A stretch of DNA of 64,000 nt, from the NCBI RefSeq assembly GCF_008041935.1, contig NZ_VKAC01000005.1, positions 186,001-250,000 of the forward strand. The letters run 5' to 3'. Origin of the DNA: Quadrisphaera setariae (GTDB taxonomy: Bacteria > Actinomycetota > Actinomycetes > Actinomycetales > Quadrisphaeraceae). Below, piece by piece: positions 34,715-43,737 of this stretch (within the stretch, counting starts at the first letter, position 1; each line of letters begins with the position of its first letter). The position numbers were made by a program, and so were the translations under genes. The notes below the pieces were generated by a model that saw only the letters and a program-made list of their open reading frames with translations, searched no databases and was not told the origin of the DNA.

Positions 34715-36019
34715 TCAGGCCGAGCGCTCGGAGGCGGCGAGGTCGTCGCCGGAGCCGTGGAGGCGCATCAGGCGGATCACCATGAACCACTGGATGGGCG
34801 TGACCACGCACTGGGCCAGCGAGAGCCCCAGGGCCGCGCCGTAGGCGCCGCCCAGGTGCAGGCCCAGCAGCCCGAAGCCGATCAGCGCCGGACCGAGCAC
34901 GAGGTTGGTCCAGAAGGTCTGCTTGGCGAAGCCGAGGGCCACGAGCAGGGTGCTGGCGCCGAACCCCGCGCCGATGGCCACCAGGCCCACCAGGGAGGCG
35001 CCCAGCACCGAGCGGGCGCCGTCCCAGGTGGCGCCGAAGGCGAGCTCGCCCCAGCTGTCGGGGATGGCCAGCACGAGCAGGCCGTAGGCGAGCTGGGACA
35101 CCACGAGCACCGCGGACAGGCCCACGCCCACCAGCAGCGCCTTCTTGCCCCGCAGGTTGCGGCGCGCGATCTCCGGCGTCGCGAAGGCGGCCAGCGCGTA
35201 GCCGATGAGGTTCAGCGGGCCGAGCACCACCTGGGCGGCGCGCAGCGAGCCGACGATGACCTTGCTGCCGATCGCGGCGATGAGCAGGATCGCCAGCTGG
35301 TTGGCGCCCAGGACGGACAGGAAGCTGGCGAGGTAGTAGCGCAGCAGGTCGCGCTGGGCCCACAGCCACGGGAGCGCGGCGCGCAGGCGCGGCCCGCCGC
35401 CGAAGAGGCGCCCGCCGACCAGCCCCGACACCAGCGCGGTCAGCCCCCAGGCGAGCAGCAGCGTGCTGGCGGTGGCGTGGCCGCTGGCCTGCACGGCGAT
35501 GACCGCGCCCAGCTGCCCCACCGCCCAGACGGCGTCGACGACGACGGCGCGCTGCGGGCGCCCCTCCGCGATGAACGCCAGGCGCCACAGGTCCTGCAGG
35601 AGCAGACCGGGCAGGAGGATCCCGATGACGATGAGGGAGGGGCCCGACCCGTCGGTGGTGAACAGGCCGACGACGGCGGTGACCAGGCCGGCGGCCGCAC
35701 CGAGCAGCACCCCCGCGCCGGAGGCGGCGCGAGCGGCCTCGAAGAACCTGTCGTCGCCCTCTCCGGTGAACCTCACCACCAGCGGCTGGTTGACCAGCGC
35801 CCGGCTGCCGCCCACCACGAGCGAGTAGACGGCGAAGGCCACCGCGAAGGCGCCGAAGCCCTCCTGGGACAGCGCCCGGGCCACCAGCACGTTCAGCGCC
35901 ATGTTGGTCAGGCTGACCAGCACCTGGTCGCCCGTGGTCCAGCCGGCGCGGCCGAGCAGCTTGACCACCTGCTGGCGGCGCGTGGGGGGCACCACGAGCG
36001 GAGGGGTGGGGGAGGTCAC
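34715..36019 (-). CDS. Wzx-like oligosaccharide flippase (MATE/MOP superfamily)
   Basis: A 434-residue polytopic membrane protein with about twelve predicted helices and no catalytic motif. Features typical of polysaccharide flippases: TTGDQVLVSLTNMALNVLVARALSQEGFGAFAVAFAVYSL near the N-terminus, then repeated pairs of helices with short Arg-rich loops. It should move lipid-linked repeat units to the outer face for the polymerase. TACCGT sits 6 bases before GTG 36019 with no ribosome-binding site, so it is probably leaderless and separately transcribed from GH26 copy 3. Confidence 0.85.
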   Translation of the reverse strand: MTSPTPPLVVPPTRRQQVVKLLGRAGWTTGDQVLVSLTNMALNVLVARALSQEGFGAFAVAFAVYSLVVGGSRALVNQPLVVRFTGEGDDRFFEAARAASGAGVLLGAAAGLVTAVVGLFTTDGSGPSLIVIGILLPGLLLQDLWRLAFIAEGRPQRAVVVDAVWAVGQLGAVIAVQASGHATASTLLLAWGLTALVSGLVGGRLFGGGPRLRAALPWLWAQRDLLRYYLASFLSVLGANQLAILLIAAIGSKVIVGSLRAAQVVLGPLNLIGYALAAFATPEIARRNLRGKKALLVGVGLSAVLVVSQLAYGLLVLAIPDSWGELAFGATWDGARSVLGASLVGLVAIGAGFGASTLLVALGFAKQTFWTNLVLGPALIGFGLLGLHLGGAYGAALGLSLAQCVVTPIQWFMVIRLMRLHGSGDDLAASERSA

Positions 36020-36025
36020 CGCAGG

Positions 36026-36031
36026 ACGGTA
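36026..36031 (-). promoter_or_regulatory. -10 box (TACCGT) for leaderless flippase transcript
   Basis: Same hexamer and spacing as at 2222. No ribosome-binding site precedes the GTG. Confidence 0.45.
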
Positions 36032-36068
36032 CCTGCGGCACCCGGGTGCTCGCGGCGCCGCGCGCGAC

Positions 36069-36105
36069 GACGCCCCCCGACCGGGTGGTCCGGTCGGGGG
36101 GCGTC
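36069..36105 (-). terminator. 16-bp perfect hairpin after GH26 copy 3
   Basis: Arms 36069-36084 and 36090-36105, 5-base loop. Separates the GH26 gene from the flippase promoter downstream. Confidence 0.8.
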
Positions 36106-36147
36106 GCTCAGGCGGCCCAGCGCCTGGTCAGCGTCTGCTGAGCGGGC

Positions 36148-38616
36148 TCAGAAGAGCTTCTGGTACATCTCCGCGGACTTCGGCATCTTGCCCTGGTAGA
36201 GCATGAACTTTCCGCCGCCCATGTCGCAGTTGAACTGGACGTCGTAGAGGATCTGCCCCGGCCCGGAGCCCGCGTTCTTGGAGAAGAACTCGTACATGCC
36301 CTGGATGAAGCCGGGGGAGTCGGCGTTGTCGGAGATGCCCGACCACTCGTTGACCGACAGCGGCAGCCCGACGCTCTTCGCGAAGTCGGCGTGCGCCTGC
36401 AGGCCCTTGGGGGCGCCGTACCCGTCCTTGGCGCCCAGGGCGCCGTTGAAGTCCTGCAGCGAGTTCGCCGTGGGGTACTGGTTGTAGTAGTCGACGCCCA
36501 TGACGTCCACGTACTGCTTGCCCGGGAACGACTCGGTCCAGTTGAAGCCCGAGTTCACCGACTCGCGGTTCACGGAGAAGACCAGCTTGGATTTGGGGAA
36601 GATCTCCTGCTGCAGCGCGCGGTAGCGCTTCCAGCTGGCCACGAAGGCGTCCTTGTTGCCCTTGTTGACGCTCCAGTCGTACCAGTTGCCGTTCATCTCG
36701 TGCGCGAAGCGGATGTAGACCGTGCCGGGCTTGCCGCCCCACAACGTCTTCATCTTGGTCAGCGACTGGCGCCAGCGGTTGTCGTAGGCGCCGGTGGAGG
36801 CGGCCTGCCAGCTCTCCCCGCCACCGATGGCGCCGACCGCGATGTCGATGTTGCCCTGCCAGGAGCCGAACTCCTGGCCCGGCTGCATGCCCCAGGCCTC
36901 CACCATGGCGGAGTTGTTGTCCGACCAGGTGCCCACGATGCCCAGCTCGCTGCCGCGCCACTTGGCGAAGCTGCCGTCGCTCACGCCGGTGCCGGAGGCG
37001 CCGGAGAACCACTTGCCGGCGCCGGCGCCGGTGATCGCGCTGCCGCCACCGCTCGCAGCGCCGCCGGCGGCGCTGGCGGACGGGGTCCCGGAGGGGCTCG
37101 TCGACGGGCTGGCGCTCTTCGACGGGCTGGTGGAGGAGCTGGGCGACGCGCTGGCGCTCGGTGACTGCGCGGCGGCCGGGCGCTTGGCCTTCACCTCGGA
37201 GGGCGCGACGCCGGAGGCGATCTGCGCGGCGTCGTCGGCGGCGTCGGCGGACACCGCCCGCTCACCGCCCACCACGAGCACGCCGTGCACGTCGGAGGCC
37301 GCGGCGTGGATGGCGTCGGCCACCGAGTCGGGCAGCGTGCTGGCCTCGGTGAGCAGCACCGGCCGGTGGTAGGTGCCGCCGACGAGCGCGTCGGCGTAGT
37401 CGGCGCCGCTGGCCAGCACCACGGGGCCGGAGCTGGTCTCGGCGCGCACGGCGGGCGCGTACTGGGCGTCCTGCTGGCCCGGGTCGGACGCCGAGGCCGA
37501 GGGAGACGAGGAGGACGACGCCGACGGCGACGCCGCGTCCGCGGGGGCCACCTGCGCGGTCTCGGCCAGGTCGCCGTCGTCGGCGAGCTCGGAGGCGTCG
37601 CCGGCCGCGGCGTCAGCGGCCTCGACCTTCCTGGCCTCGACCTTCGCGGCCGCGACCTCCTCGCCGGAGACGGCCAGCTGCATGAGCTTGGCGGAGGTCT
37701 CGTAGCGGTCCTTGCCGACGACCGTCTCCAGCTCCACGCCGGAGGGCAGGGCCGCGGACTGGGCGGCCTTCGCGGCGGGACCGCCGACGGCCGTGGCGGT
37801 GCTGCCGGCCTTCGTGCAGGCGGCCAGGGCGGCGCGCGTGGCGAACGGCATGGAGTCGCCCATCGTGTAGAGCAGCGGGCGGTGCGCGGTGACCACGCCG
37901 GAGGCCGCAGCGCCGTCGGCGAAGCTCTGGCCGGTCACGAGCAGCGCGTCGCACTGCCCGGTCGGGCTGGCCTCGGCCACCTGGGAGGCGATGACGGCGG
38001 CGGTGGCGTAGCGGTCCTTGCCGGCCAGGCGCACCGGCTCGCCGCCGGCGGCGGTGACGGCGTCGTCGGTGGCCGGGGCGAGGGCCTTGGGGCCGCCGAG
38101 CACGTACACCTGGCCGCCCTTGGCGAGGTGGGCGCGCAGGTCGTCGGCGACGCGCGGGTCCAGCCCGCCGCGGCCGCTGAGGAGCAGGGGGGCGCCGACG
38201 GCGTCGGCCAGGGCGGAGCCGGCGAGGGCGTCGGCGAAGTCGTCGGCGCTGGCCAGCACGGCGCTGGGGTAGCCGGAGGGGAACCTGTCGCCGGAGACGG
38301 CGATGGCGGTGGCCACGCGGTCGTCCCCGAGGACGCGCTTGACGCCGTTGTCCGAGGTGACCACGGCCACCTGCTCGGTCTCTCCCAGGGTGCCGACGGC
38401 GGGCAGGCCGCTGCCGGCGTCGGAGTTCACCGCGCCCGGGGCCGCGCCCGAGGCCCGGTCCACCGCGGGCAGGTCGCTGCCGCCGTGCGCGACCAGCGTG
38501 GCGGCCACGGCCGTGGCGACCGTCAGCGAGACCGCGGAGGCCCACGCCAGGCGGCGGCGCCGGCGCGGAGGTCGGGCGCGGTGGCCGGTCGCGCCGGCAG
38601 CTCGGTGGGTCGACAT
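36148..38616 (-). CDS. Cell-wall-binding-repeat (CWB2) protein fused to a GH26-like glycosidase (copy 3 of 3)
   Basis: An 822-residue secreted fusion. Residues about 20-45 form a signal/anchor helix after RRRRR. Cell-wall-binding repeats follow: VLGDDRVATAIAVSGDRFPSG with VLASADDFADALAGSALA, then DRYATAAVIASQVAE, then DRYETSAKLMQLAVSGE. The third repeat is interrupted by an Ala/Ser/Asp-rich insert before VLASGADYADALVGGTY and VLVVGGERAVS. A Ser/Pro linker (about 480-530) leads to the GH26 domain with YIRFAHEMNGNWYDWS (acid/base Glu near 639) and LSVNEWSGISD (nucleophile near 756). The repeats should tether the enzyme to the envelope, unlike the free copies at 22633 and 29493. Confidence 0.88.
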   Translation of the reverse strand: MSTHRAAGATGHRARPPRRRRRLAWASAVSLTVATAVAATLVAHGGSDLPAVDRASGAAPGAVNSDAGSGLPAVGTLGETEQVAVVTSDNGVKRVLGDDRVATAIAVSGDRFPSGYPSAVLASADDFADALAGSALADAVGAPLLLSGRGGLDPRVADDLRAHLAKGGQVYVLGGPKALAPATDDAVTAAGGEPVRLAGKDRYATAAVIASQVAEASPTGQCDALLVTGQSFADGAAASGVVTAHRPLLYTMGDSMPFATRAALAACTKAGSTATAVGGPAAKAAQSAALPSGVELETVVGKDRYETSAKLMQLAVSGEEVAAAKVEARKVEAADAAAGDASELADDGDLAETAQVAPADAASPSASSSSSPSASASDPGQQDAQYAPAVRAETSSGPVVLASGADYADALVGGTYHRPVLLTEASTLPDSVADAIHAAASDVHGVLVVGGERAVSADAADDAAQIASGVAPSEVKAKRPAAAQSPSASASPSSSTSPSKSASPSTSPSGTPSASAAGGAASGGGSAITGAGAGKWFSGASGTGVSDGSFAKWRGSELGIVGTWSDNNSAMVEAWGMQPGQEFGSWQGNIDIAVGAIGGGESWQAASTGAYDNRWRQSLTKMKTLWGGKPGTVYIRFAHEMNGNWYDWSVNKGNKDAFVASWKRYRALQQEIFPKSKLVFSVNRESVNSGFNWTESFPGKQYVDVMGVDYYNQYPTANSLQDFNGALGAKDGYGAPKGLQAHADFAKSVGLPLSVNEWSGISDNADSPGFIQGMYEFFSKNAGSGPGQILYDVQFNCDMGGGKFMLYQGKMPKSAEMYQKLF

Positions 38617-39013
38617 GCGGTCTCCAGGTGCTTCGGTGGCAGGAGCGGCCCAGGGCCGTTCCGGGCGCGCCGTCCGAGCTGCCCGGTCGTGCTTGACCTC
38701 GGCGGACCGGTGCCAGCACTTGCGCGACCTCGTCGTCGGTCACCCGGACGGTGGAGTCCGAACCAGTAGCGCTCTGCCATCGTGGAGGCACGGAGGGTGG
38801 CTGCGGGTGAAAACGGACCAACCCGCCTGAACTCGCAGAGACCGCGCGGCGCGTCGTGCGGCCTCCTGCTCCGTCCGTGGTGTAGGCGGGCGGGGGTGCG
38901 CGGGAGTGCGCCACCCTGGGGGGTGGGGCCGCTCGCTGGCCCTCCACGACCCCGTGCGGGACCCGAGCCCGGGTCGCGCACGAGCCCTGAACACCCTCGA
39001 CCGAGGAGCGATC
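38617..39013. other. Divergent intergenic region, about 397 bases
   Basis: Between the CWB2-GH26 gene (-) and a glycosyltransferase (+). It contains GGTCACCCGGACGG at about 38739, related to but not identical with the GTCACCCGACCGGGT motif, and a locally A-rich GTGAAAACGGACCAA near 38808. No promoter could be placed firmly. GTG codons at 38906 and 38954 are in frame with the downstream gene. Confidence 0.4.
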
Positions 39014-40168
39014 CTGCGCAGCACCGTCGTCGCCAAGTTCCTGCCGTGGCCGCCCAACAGCGGTGACAAGCGGCGCACCCTCGGCGTGTGCCGGGCCCTC
39101 CTCGAGCGCGGACCGGTGACCGTCGTCGCCTACAGCGGGGCCGACGAGGACGCCGCGGGCCTGCGCGCCCAGGGGTTCGACGTGGTCACCGCCCCGTGGC
39201 GCCGGCACCCGGTCGACCTGGCCCTGGGGCTGCTGCGCAGCGGCTCGCTGAGCTCGGCCCGCTTCTACGACCGCGCCCTGGAGGGCCTGGCCCTGCGGCT
39301 GCCTCCCCCCGACCTGCTGGTGGTGGAGCACGTCCAGCTGCTGCCGCTGGCGAAGCGCCTGCGCGGGGACGTGCGGGTGCTCGACATGCACAACGTCGAG
39401 TCGGTGCTCGCCCAGCGCGTGGCCGCCACGACGACCGGCCTGAAGAAGCTCGTGTGGGCGGTGGAGGCCCGGGCGCTGCGTCGCGTCGAGGCCGGGCGCC
39501 ACGCGGACGTCGTCGCCGTCACCAGCGCGGTGGACGAGCAGGCGCTGGCGCGCGTCGCGCGCCACGAGCGCGTCGTCGTCGTCCCCAACGCCTGGGACGA
39601 GCCGGCGCCCCTGCCGCCGGCGGCGGATCCGGTGGTGAGCTTCGTGGCGCTCATGAGCTGGACGCCCAACGTCGAGGCCGCGGTGTGGTTCACCCGGGAG
39701 GTCTGGCCGCTGGTGCTGCAGCGGGTCCCGCAGGCGCGGCTGCAGCTGGTGGGGCGGAACCCGGCGCCGGCCGTGCAGGCGCTGGCGGGGGAGTCGGTGG
39801 TGGTCACGGGCACCGTCGACAGCCTGGAGCCCTGGTACGCGGCCACGAGGGTGGCCGTGGCCCCGCTCCTGGCGGGAGGCGGCTCTCGGCTGAAGATCCT
39901 CGAGGCGCTGGCCGCGGCCCGCCCGCTCGTCGCGACGACGGTGGGCGCCGAGGGCCTGGAGGACCTCGTCGGGCGCGGCGTGGTGGTGGCCGACGCCCCC
40001 GCCGACCTCGCCCGCGAGGTCGCCGACCTGCTCCAGGACCCGGAGCGGGCTGCGTCGCTCGGCACCGCCGGGGCGCACGCCGTGGGCACCGACCACAGCT
40101 GGCGGGCGGCCGTGGCGCCCCTCACGGCGGCCGTCGACGCGCTGGGCCGGGGCCGGAACCGGGAGTAG
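39014..40168 (+). CDS. GT4-type glycosyltransferase (sugar transferase, PEP-CTERM/EpsO-like)
   Basis: A GT-B enzyme of about 384 residues. The start LRSTVVAKFLPWPPNSGDKRR matches the normal first strand (cf. PPxSGxxxR) of this family. LDMHNVES, then MSWTPNVEAAVWFTREVWPLV, LVGRNPAPAVQAL, and APLLAGGGSRLKILEALAAARPLVATTVGAEGLE form the donor domain. The best ribosome-binding site, GAGGAG, lies 5 bases before a CTG codon (39014), which gives the family-length N-terminus. In-frame GTGs at 38954 and 38906 lack a site and would add 20-36 atypical residues. The CTG start is therefore my reading but not certain. Confidence 0.83.
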   Translation: MRSTVVAKFLPWPPNSGDKRRTLGVCRALLERGPVTVVAYSGADEDAAGLRAQGFDVVTAPWRRHPVDLALGLLRSGSLSSARFYDRALEGLALRLPPPDLLVVEHVQLLPLAKRLRGDVRVLDMHNVESVLAQRVAATTTGLKKLVWAVEARALRRVEAGRHADVVAVTSAVDEQALARVARHERVVVVPNAWDEPAPLPPAADPVVSFVALMSWTPNVEAAVWFTREVWPLVLQRVPQARLQLVGRNPAPAVQALAGESVVVTGTVDSLEPWYAATRVAVAPLLAGGGSRLKILEALAAARPLVATTVGAEGLEDLVGRGVVVADAPADLAREVADLLQDPERAASLGTAGAHAVGTDHSWRAAVAPLTAAVDALGRGRNRE

Positions 40169-40411
40169 GGTCGGAGCCCGAGCCCCCCACCGCCCCTGCG
40201 TCCCCTGCGGACTCCCAGGGTCTCCACAGCCGGTGCGGAGGTCGCTCGAAGGGCGCAGTAGTGCGCTGACCTGCGCCCACGCTGGGAGGTGCGGGCACAC
40301 GGGTGGCCCTGGCGGGCCCGTTCACCCTGGTGGATCAACCGCACCTGTGGGGCCGGGAACGCCTCAGGCACCTTTTCTTCCATGTCCGCGTCGTCGATGG
40401 GTAGGAGAAGC
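40169..40411 (+). other. 243-base leader/intergenic region
   Basis: Several GC-rich inverted segments occur (for example GGTGCGGGCACACGGG and GGTGGATCAACCGCACC), but no recognised riboswitch consensus. An earlier ATG at 40382 is in frame with the next gene but lacks a ribosome-binding site. Confidence 0.35.
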
Positions 40412-42082
40412 ATGTCGGAGCTGGAGCCGAGGGCCGACGAGCCGGCGGGTCGTTCCGTGGTGTTCTCCGCCCTCGGGCGGTCGTGGAAGTGGATCCTCAT
40501 CGCCACGATCGTCGTGGGCGTCGCCGCCTGGGAGCTGAGCCTGCTCACGCCCAAGCAGTACGAGGCCCAGTCCACCGTGGTGCTGCGGAGCACCCAGCCG
40601 TTCAGCGCGCTGGGCGACCAGCAGGGCGGCGGGGACCCGGAGCGCTTCCTCGCCAACCAGGTGGCGGTCGCCAGCTCGACGACGGTGCTGCAGCAGGCCG
40701 CCGAGGCCGACGGGGTCGACGCCACCGGTGCCCAGTTGTTCGACGAAGTGAAGATCACTCCGAGCACCGCCAGCGACGCGTTCACGGTGACCGCCGTGGG
40801 TAGCACCGGTGACCAGGCCGCCGCCCGCGCCAACGCCGTTGTTGCGGCCTACAGCGCCCAGGTGCAGGCCCAGGTGACCGCTGCGGCGCAGCTGGCCATC
40901 AAGAACAACACCGACGCCACCACCGCTGCAGCGCAGGCTGCGGCCGCGGGGGCGCCGGCGGGTGACGCCGACGCCGCCCAGGCCGCCCGCGACGCCAACC
41001 GTGAGGGTGCCCAGCAGGCGGGTCTGATCGCCACGCGAGCGGCGTCGTACGGCAACAACGTCGCCTCGGTCGACTCCGCCGTCGCCCCGACCTCGCCGAC
41101 CGAGCCCAAGCCGGCCCGCAACGGGTTCATCGGCGCCGTCCTCGCCGCGCTCATCGCCAGCGCGATCGCCATCTGGCGGCGCGGCCGCTCCCGGGAGGAC
41201 GTCGAGGGCCTCGTGCGCGGCTCCGGCGTGCCGCTGCTGGGCGTCGTGCCCGTCACCGGCCGCCGCGACCAGCCCGTCGCCGAGGCGCTCGCGCCGCTGG
41301 TCTCCCTGCGCTACCTCTCCTCCGGTCGCGCGAAGGGCCCGGTCCTCGTCACCGGTCTGCAGACCGGTGACGCGACCGCCGAGGTCTCCCTCGCGCTCGC
41401 GGCGGCCGCCGCCCGCGACGGCCGCTCGGTGCTGGTCCTCGCCCCCGCGGACGACGAGGCGGGGCTGGTGCACGCCAGCGGCCTCCCCGTGGCACCGGCC
41501 CCGCTGACGGCCCGCGCCGCCGGTGGGACCACCCCGCCCGGAGCGTTCGCCCCGGTCCCGGCCCTGTCGCACCTCTCGGGACGCGCCTCGCTGGGCGTCC
41601 TCGACTCGACCCTGCTCCACGGCGACGCGCTCGGCGACGTCCTGGCGGACCTCAGCGGCCAGCACGACCTCGTGGTGGTGGCCGCCGGCCCGCTGGCCCG
41701 CAGCCCGCGCGCCTTCGCGGTGCTCGGCGCGGCGGCCACGTCCGTGGCCGTGGTCCGCTCGGACCGGCCCGCCGCGCAGCTGTCCGCCTCGTGGGACGAG
41801 CTGCAGGACCGGCTCTCCGTGGCCGGGCGCACGCTCGACGGCGTCGTGGTGACGCAGAAGGGCCGCAAGGCCCGCGCGGCTCGCGGCGGTGGCAGCACGG
41901 CGGTGGGTCCCGCCGCCGGCCAGGGGGCCGCTCCGGCCGCGGTGCGCCCCGCGCCCGTCGCGCCGGCCGCCAAGACCACCGGTCCGCTGAACGGGGCGCA
42001 GGGCGCCCCCAGGCAGCAGGCCCCGCAGCAGAAGGTCGACGGAGGCCCGAAGGCAGCGCCGGCCGAGCCGCGGAAGTCCTGA
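40412..42082 (+). CDS. Wzz-type chain-length protein with degenerate BY-kinase domain
   Basis: A 556-residue inner-membrane protein. A Wzz domain is bounded by helix 1 (about 26-46, WILIATIVVGVAAWELSLL) and helix 2 (about 232-250, FIGAVLAALIASAIAIW). The cytoplasmic part keeps the kinase layout but the P-loop reads GLQTGDATAEVSLALA: the Lys and the Ser/Thr of GKST are gone. The A' position reads VLVLAPADDE and the B position VVVAAGPLA without Asp. There is no Tyr cluster; the tail is Ala/Pro/Gln-rich. So it can shape chain length but probably cannot phosphorylate. ATG follows TAGGAG. Confidence 0.85.
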   Translation: MSELEPRADEPAGRSVVFSALGRSWKWILIATIVVGVAAWELSLLTPKQYEAQSTVVLRSTQPFSALGDQQGGGDPERFLANQVAVASSTTVLQQAAEADGVDATGAQLFDEVKITPSTASDAFTVTAVGSTGDQAAARANAVVAAYSAQVQAQVTAAAQLAIKNNTDATTAAAQAAAAGAPAGDADAAQAARDANREGAQQAGLIATRAASYGNNVASVDSAVAPTSPTEPKPARNGFIGAVLAALIASAIAIWRRGRSREDVEGLVRGSGVPLLGVVPVTGRRDQPVAEALAPLVSLRYLSSGRAKGPVLVTGLQTGDATAEVSLALAAAAARDGRSVLVLAPADDEAGLVHASGLPVAPAPLTARAAGGTTPPGAFAPVPALSHLSGRASLGVLDSTLLHGDALGDVLADLSGQHDLVVVAAGPLARSPRAFAVLGAAATSVAVVRSDRPAAQLSASWDELQDRLSVAGRTLDGVVVTQKGRKARAARGGGSTAVGPAAGQGAAPAAVRPAPVAPAAKTTGPLNGAQGAPRQQAPQQKVDGGPKAAPAEPRKS

Positions 42083-42094
42083 AGCACGACCGGG

Positions 42095-42130
42095 GGGTGG
42101 AGCGGGCGCAGCGCGCCCGTTCCACCCTTT
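42095..42130 (+). terminator. Intrinsic terminator with short T-tract
   Basis: Arms 42095-42109 and 42113-42127 (15 bp with one G-T pair), 3-base loop, followed by TTT. Confidence 0.75.
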
Positions 42131-42254
42131 CGGGCCCGTTTGATCCCCGATCGGCTGGACGCGGGCAGGTGCGGGCATCCAGACTCTGCGGTGGCCACAT
42201 CGGGTCGGCGAGGGAGCCTGGCGCGGAGCACACGATCGACCAGGGGGGCGAGGA

Positions 42255-43715
42255 GTGACGATCAGCGGACGCAGGCACCCGGCAGAGGGGCTTGCGGGCA
42301 CGGGGGACGCGGACGTCTTCAGCAGCGCGAGCGCGCAGCTGCGGTCGCGGGCCCATCACCTGCCGGAGCGCCGGCGCGGATGGCAGGGCGTCTTCCTGTC
42401 GATGTCGGCGATCCTCCTGGTCGCCGACGTGGCGGCGTGGGCGGTGTCGCTCATGCTCAGCTACGCCGGGGACACCCTCGAGGCGACCATGGTCGTCATG
42501 GTGGCGCTGTCGCTCGCCGCGCAGCGCCTCTACCAGTCCCACCTCACGGCGTCGGTCCTGGACCAGCTGCCCGGCATCCTCGTGGCCTGCTCCAGCGGGT
42601 TCGTGCTGACGCTCGTCGTGGTGAAGCTGCGCTGGTTCGACGTCTCCACCCTCAGCGTCTTCCTGCGGGCGCTGACCTTCGCGCTGTGCATCATCGCGTT
42701 CCGCGCCGTGGCGCTGGCGCTGGTGCGCTACGCGCGCCGCAAGCGGATCATCGCCCACCGGACGCTGGTGCTCGGCGCCGGCACCGTGGGCGCCGCCCTG
42801 CTGGACCGGCTGCACAACCACCCCGAGGCCGGGCTGCTGCCCGTCGCGGTGCTGGACCCGTTCCCGATCCACACCGACAAGACCATGGGCGTGACCTGGC
42901 TGGGCAGCGTCGACGACCTCGCCGCTGTCATCGAGGAGCAGCGCATCAACGTGGTCGTGGTCGCGTTCTCCAGCGTCCGCGAGGCCGACCTCGTGGAGGT
43001 GCTGCGCACCTGCGACCGCCTCGAGTGCGAGTTCTTCTTCGTGCCGCGCCTGTTCGAGCTGCAGCACGTCAACGGCGACATGGAGCAGGTCCACGGCATG
43101 CCGCTGGTGCGGGTGCGCCGTGCGGCGTTCCGCACGCCGGCCTGGAAGGTCAAGCGGCTCTTCGACATCGCCTTCTCCGGGGCGCTGCTCGTGCTGGCGG
43201 CGCCCGTCATGGCGGCCATCGCGGCGGCGGTGCGCCTCGAGGGCGGCCCGGGCGTGCTGTTCAAGCAGGTCCGGGTGGGCCTGGACGGGCGCCCCTTCAC
43301 GATGCTCAAGTTCCGCTCGATGAAGCCGGTGAACGACGCCGAGCAGCAGACGCAGTGGAACATCAGCAACGACAAGCGCGTCGGTCCGGTCGGCAAGGTG
43401 CTCCGGGTGACCTCGCTGGACGAGCTGCCGCAGATCTGGAACGTGCTGCGCGGCGACATGAGCATCGTCGGCCCGCGCCCGGAGCGCCCGCACTTCGTCG
43501 ACGAGTTCTCCTCGCACATCCCGCGCTACACCGGCCGCCACCGCGTACCGGCGGGTCTGACGGGCCTCGCGGCGGTGCACGGGCTGCGCGGCGACACGTC
43601 GATCTCCGAGCGGATCATGCTCGACAACCACTACATCGAGAACTGGTCCCTGTGGCTGGACGCGAAGATCCTGCTGCGCACGGTCGGTGCGCTCTTCCGC
43701 CACCCGGGCTCCTGA
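42255..43715 (+). CDS. Polyprenyl-phosphate sugar-1-phosphate transferase (WbaP/CpsE-type initiating PGT)
   Basis: Starts repeat-unit synthesis by moving a sugar-1-phosphate onto undecaprenyl phosphate. The 486-residue protein has four N-terminal helices (about residues 45-155), a CoA-binding-like Rossmann segment HRTLVLGAGTVGAALLDRL, then the PGT catalytic part: KRLFDIAFSGALLVLAAPVMA, FKQVRVGLDGRPFTMLKFRSM, TSLDELPQIWNVLRGDMSIVGPRPERP and VPAGLTGLAAVHGLRG. GTG start follows AGGGGGG. A terminator-bounded single gene at the end of the island. Which sugar is transferred is unknown. Confidence 0.94.
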   Translation: MTISGRRHPAEGLAGTGDADVFSSASAQLRSRAHHLPERRRGWQGVFLSMSAILLVADVAAWAVSLMLSYAGDTLEATMVVMVALSLAAQRLYQSHLTASVLDQLPGILVACSSGFVLTLVVVKLRWFDVSTLSVFLRALTFALCIIAFRAVALALVRYARRKRIIAHRTLVLGAGTVGAALLDRLHNHPEAGLLPVAVLDPFPIHTDKTMGVTWLGSVDDLAAVIEEQRINVVVVAFSSVREADLVEVLRTCDRLECEFFFVPRLFELQHVNGDMEQVHGMPLVRVRRAAFRTPAWKVKRLFDIAFSGALLVLAAPVMAAIAAAVRLEGGPGVLFKQVRVGLDGRPFTMLKFRSMKPVNDAEQQTQWNISNDKRVGPVGKVLRVTSLDELPQIWNVLRGDMSIVGPRPERPHFVDEFSSHIPRYTGRHRVPAGLTGLAAVHGLRGDTSISERIMLDNHYIENWSLWLDAKILLRTVGALFRHPGS

Positions 43716-43737
43716 GGCCGCTGCCCCGCCTGCGGCG

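Noticed and set aside
22633-38616. Insertion sequence or prophage within the island
   Set aside because: No transposase, integrase, phage gene or target-site duplication was seen, although gene content suggests acquisition or expansion.
40169-40411. Possible c-di-AMP or c-di-GMP riboswitch in the leader of the Wzz-like gene
   Set aside because: GC-rich stems are present but the conserved core of neither class could be matched.
41351-41368. 18-base perfect palindrome ACCGGTCTGCAGACCGGT
   Set aside because: It lies inside the degenerate P-loop coding region, and in sequence this GC-rich one such coding palindrome is not strong evidence of an operator.
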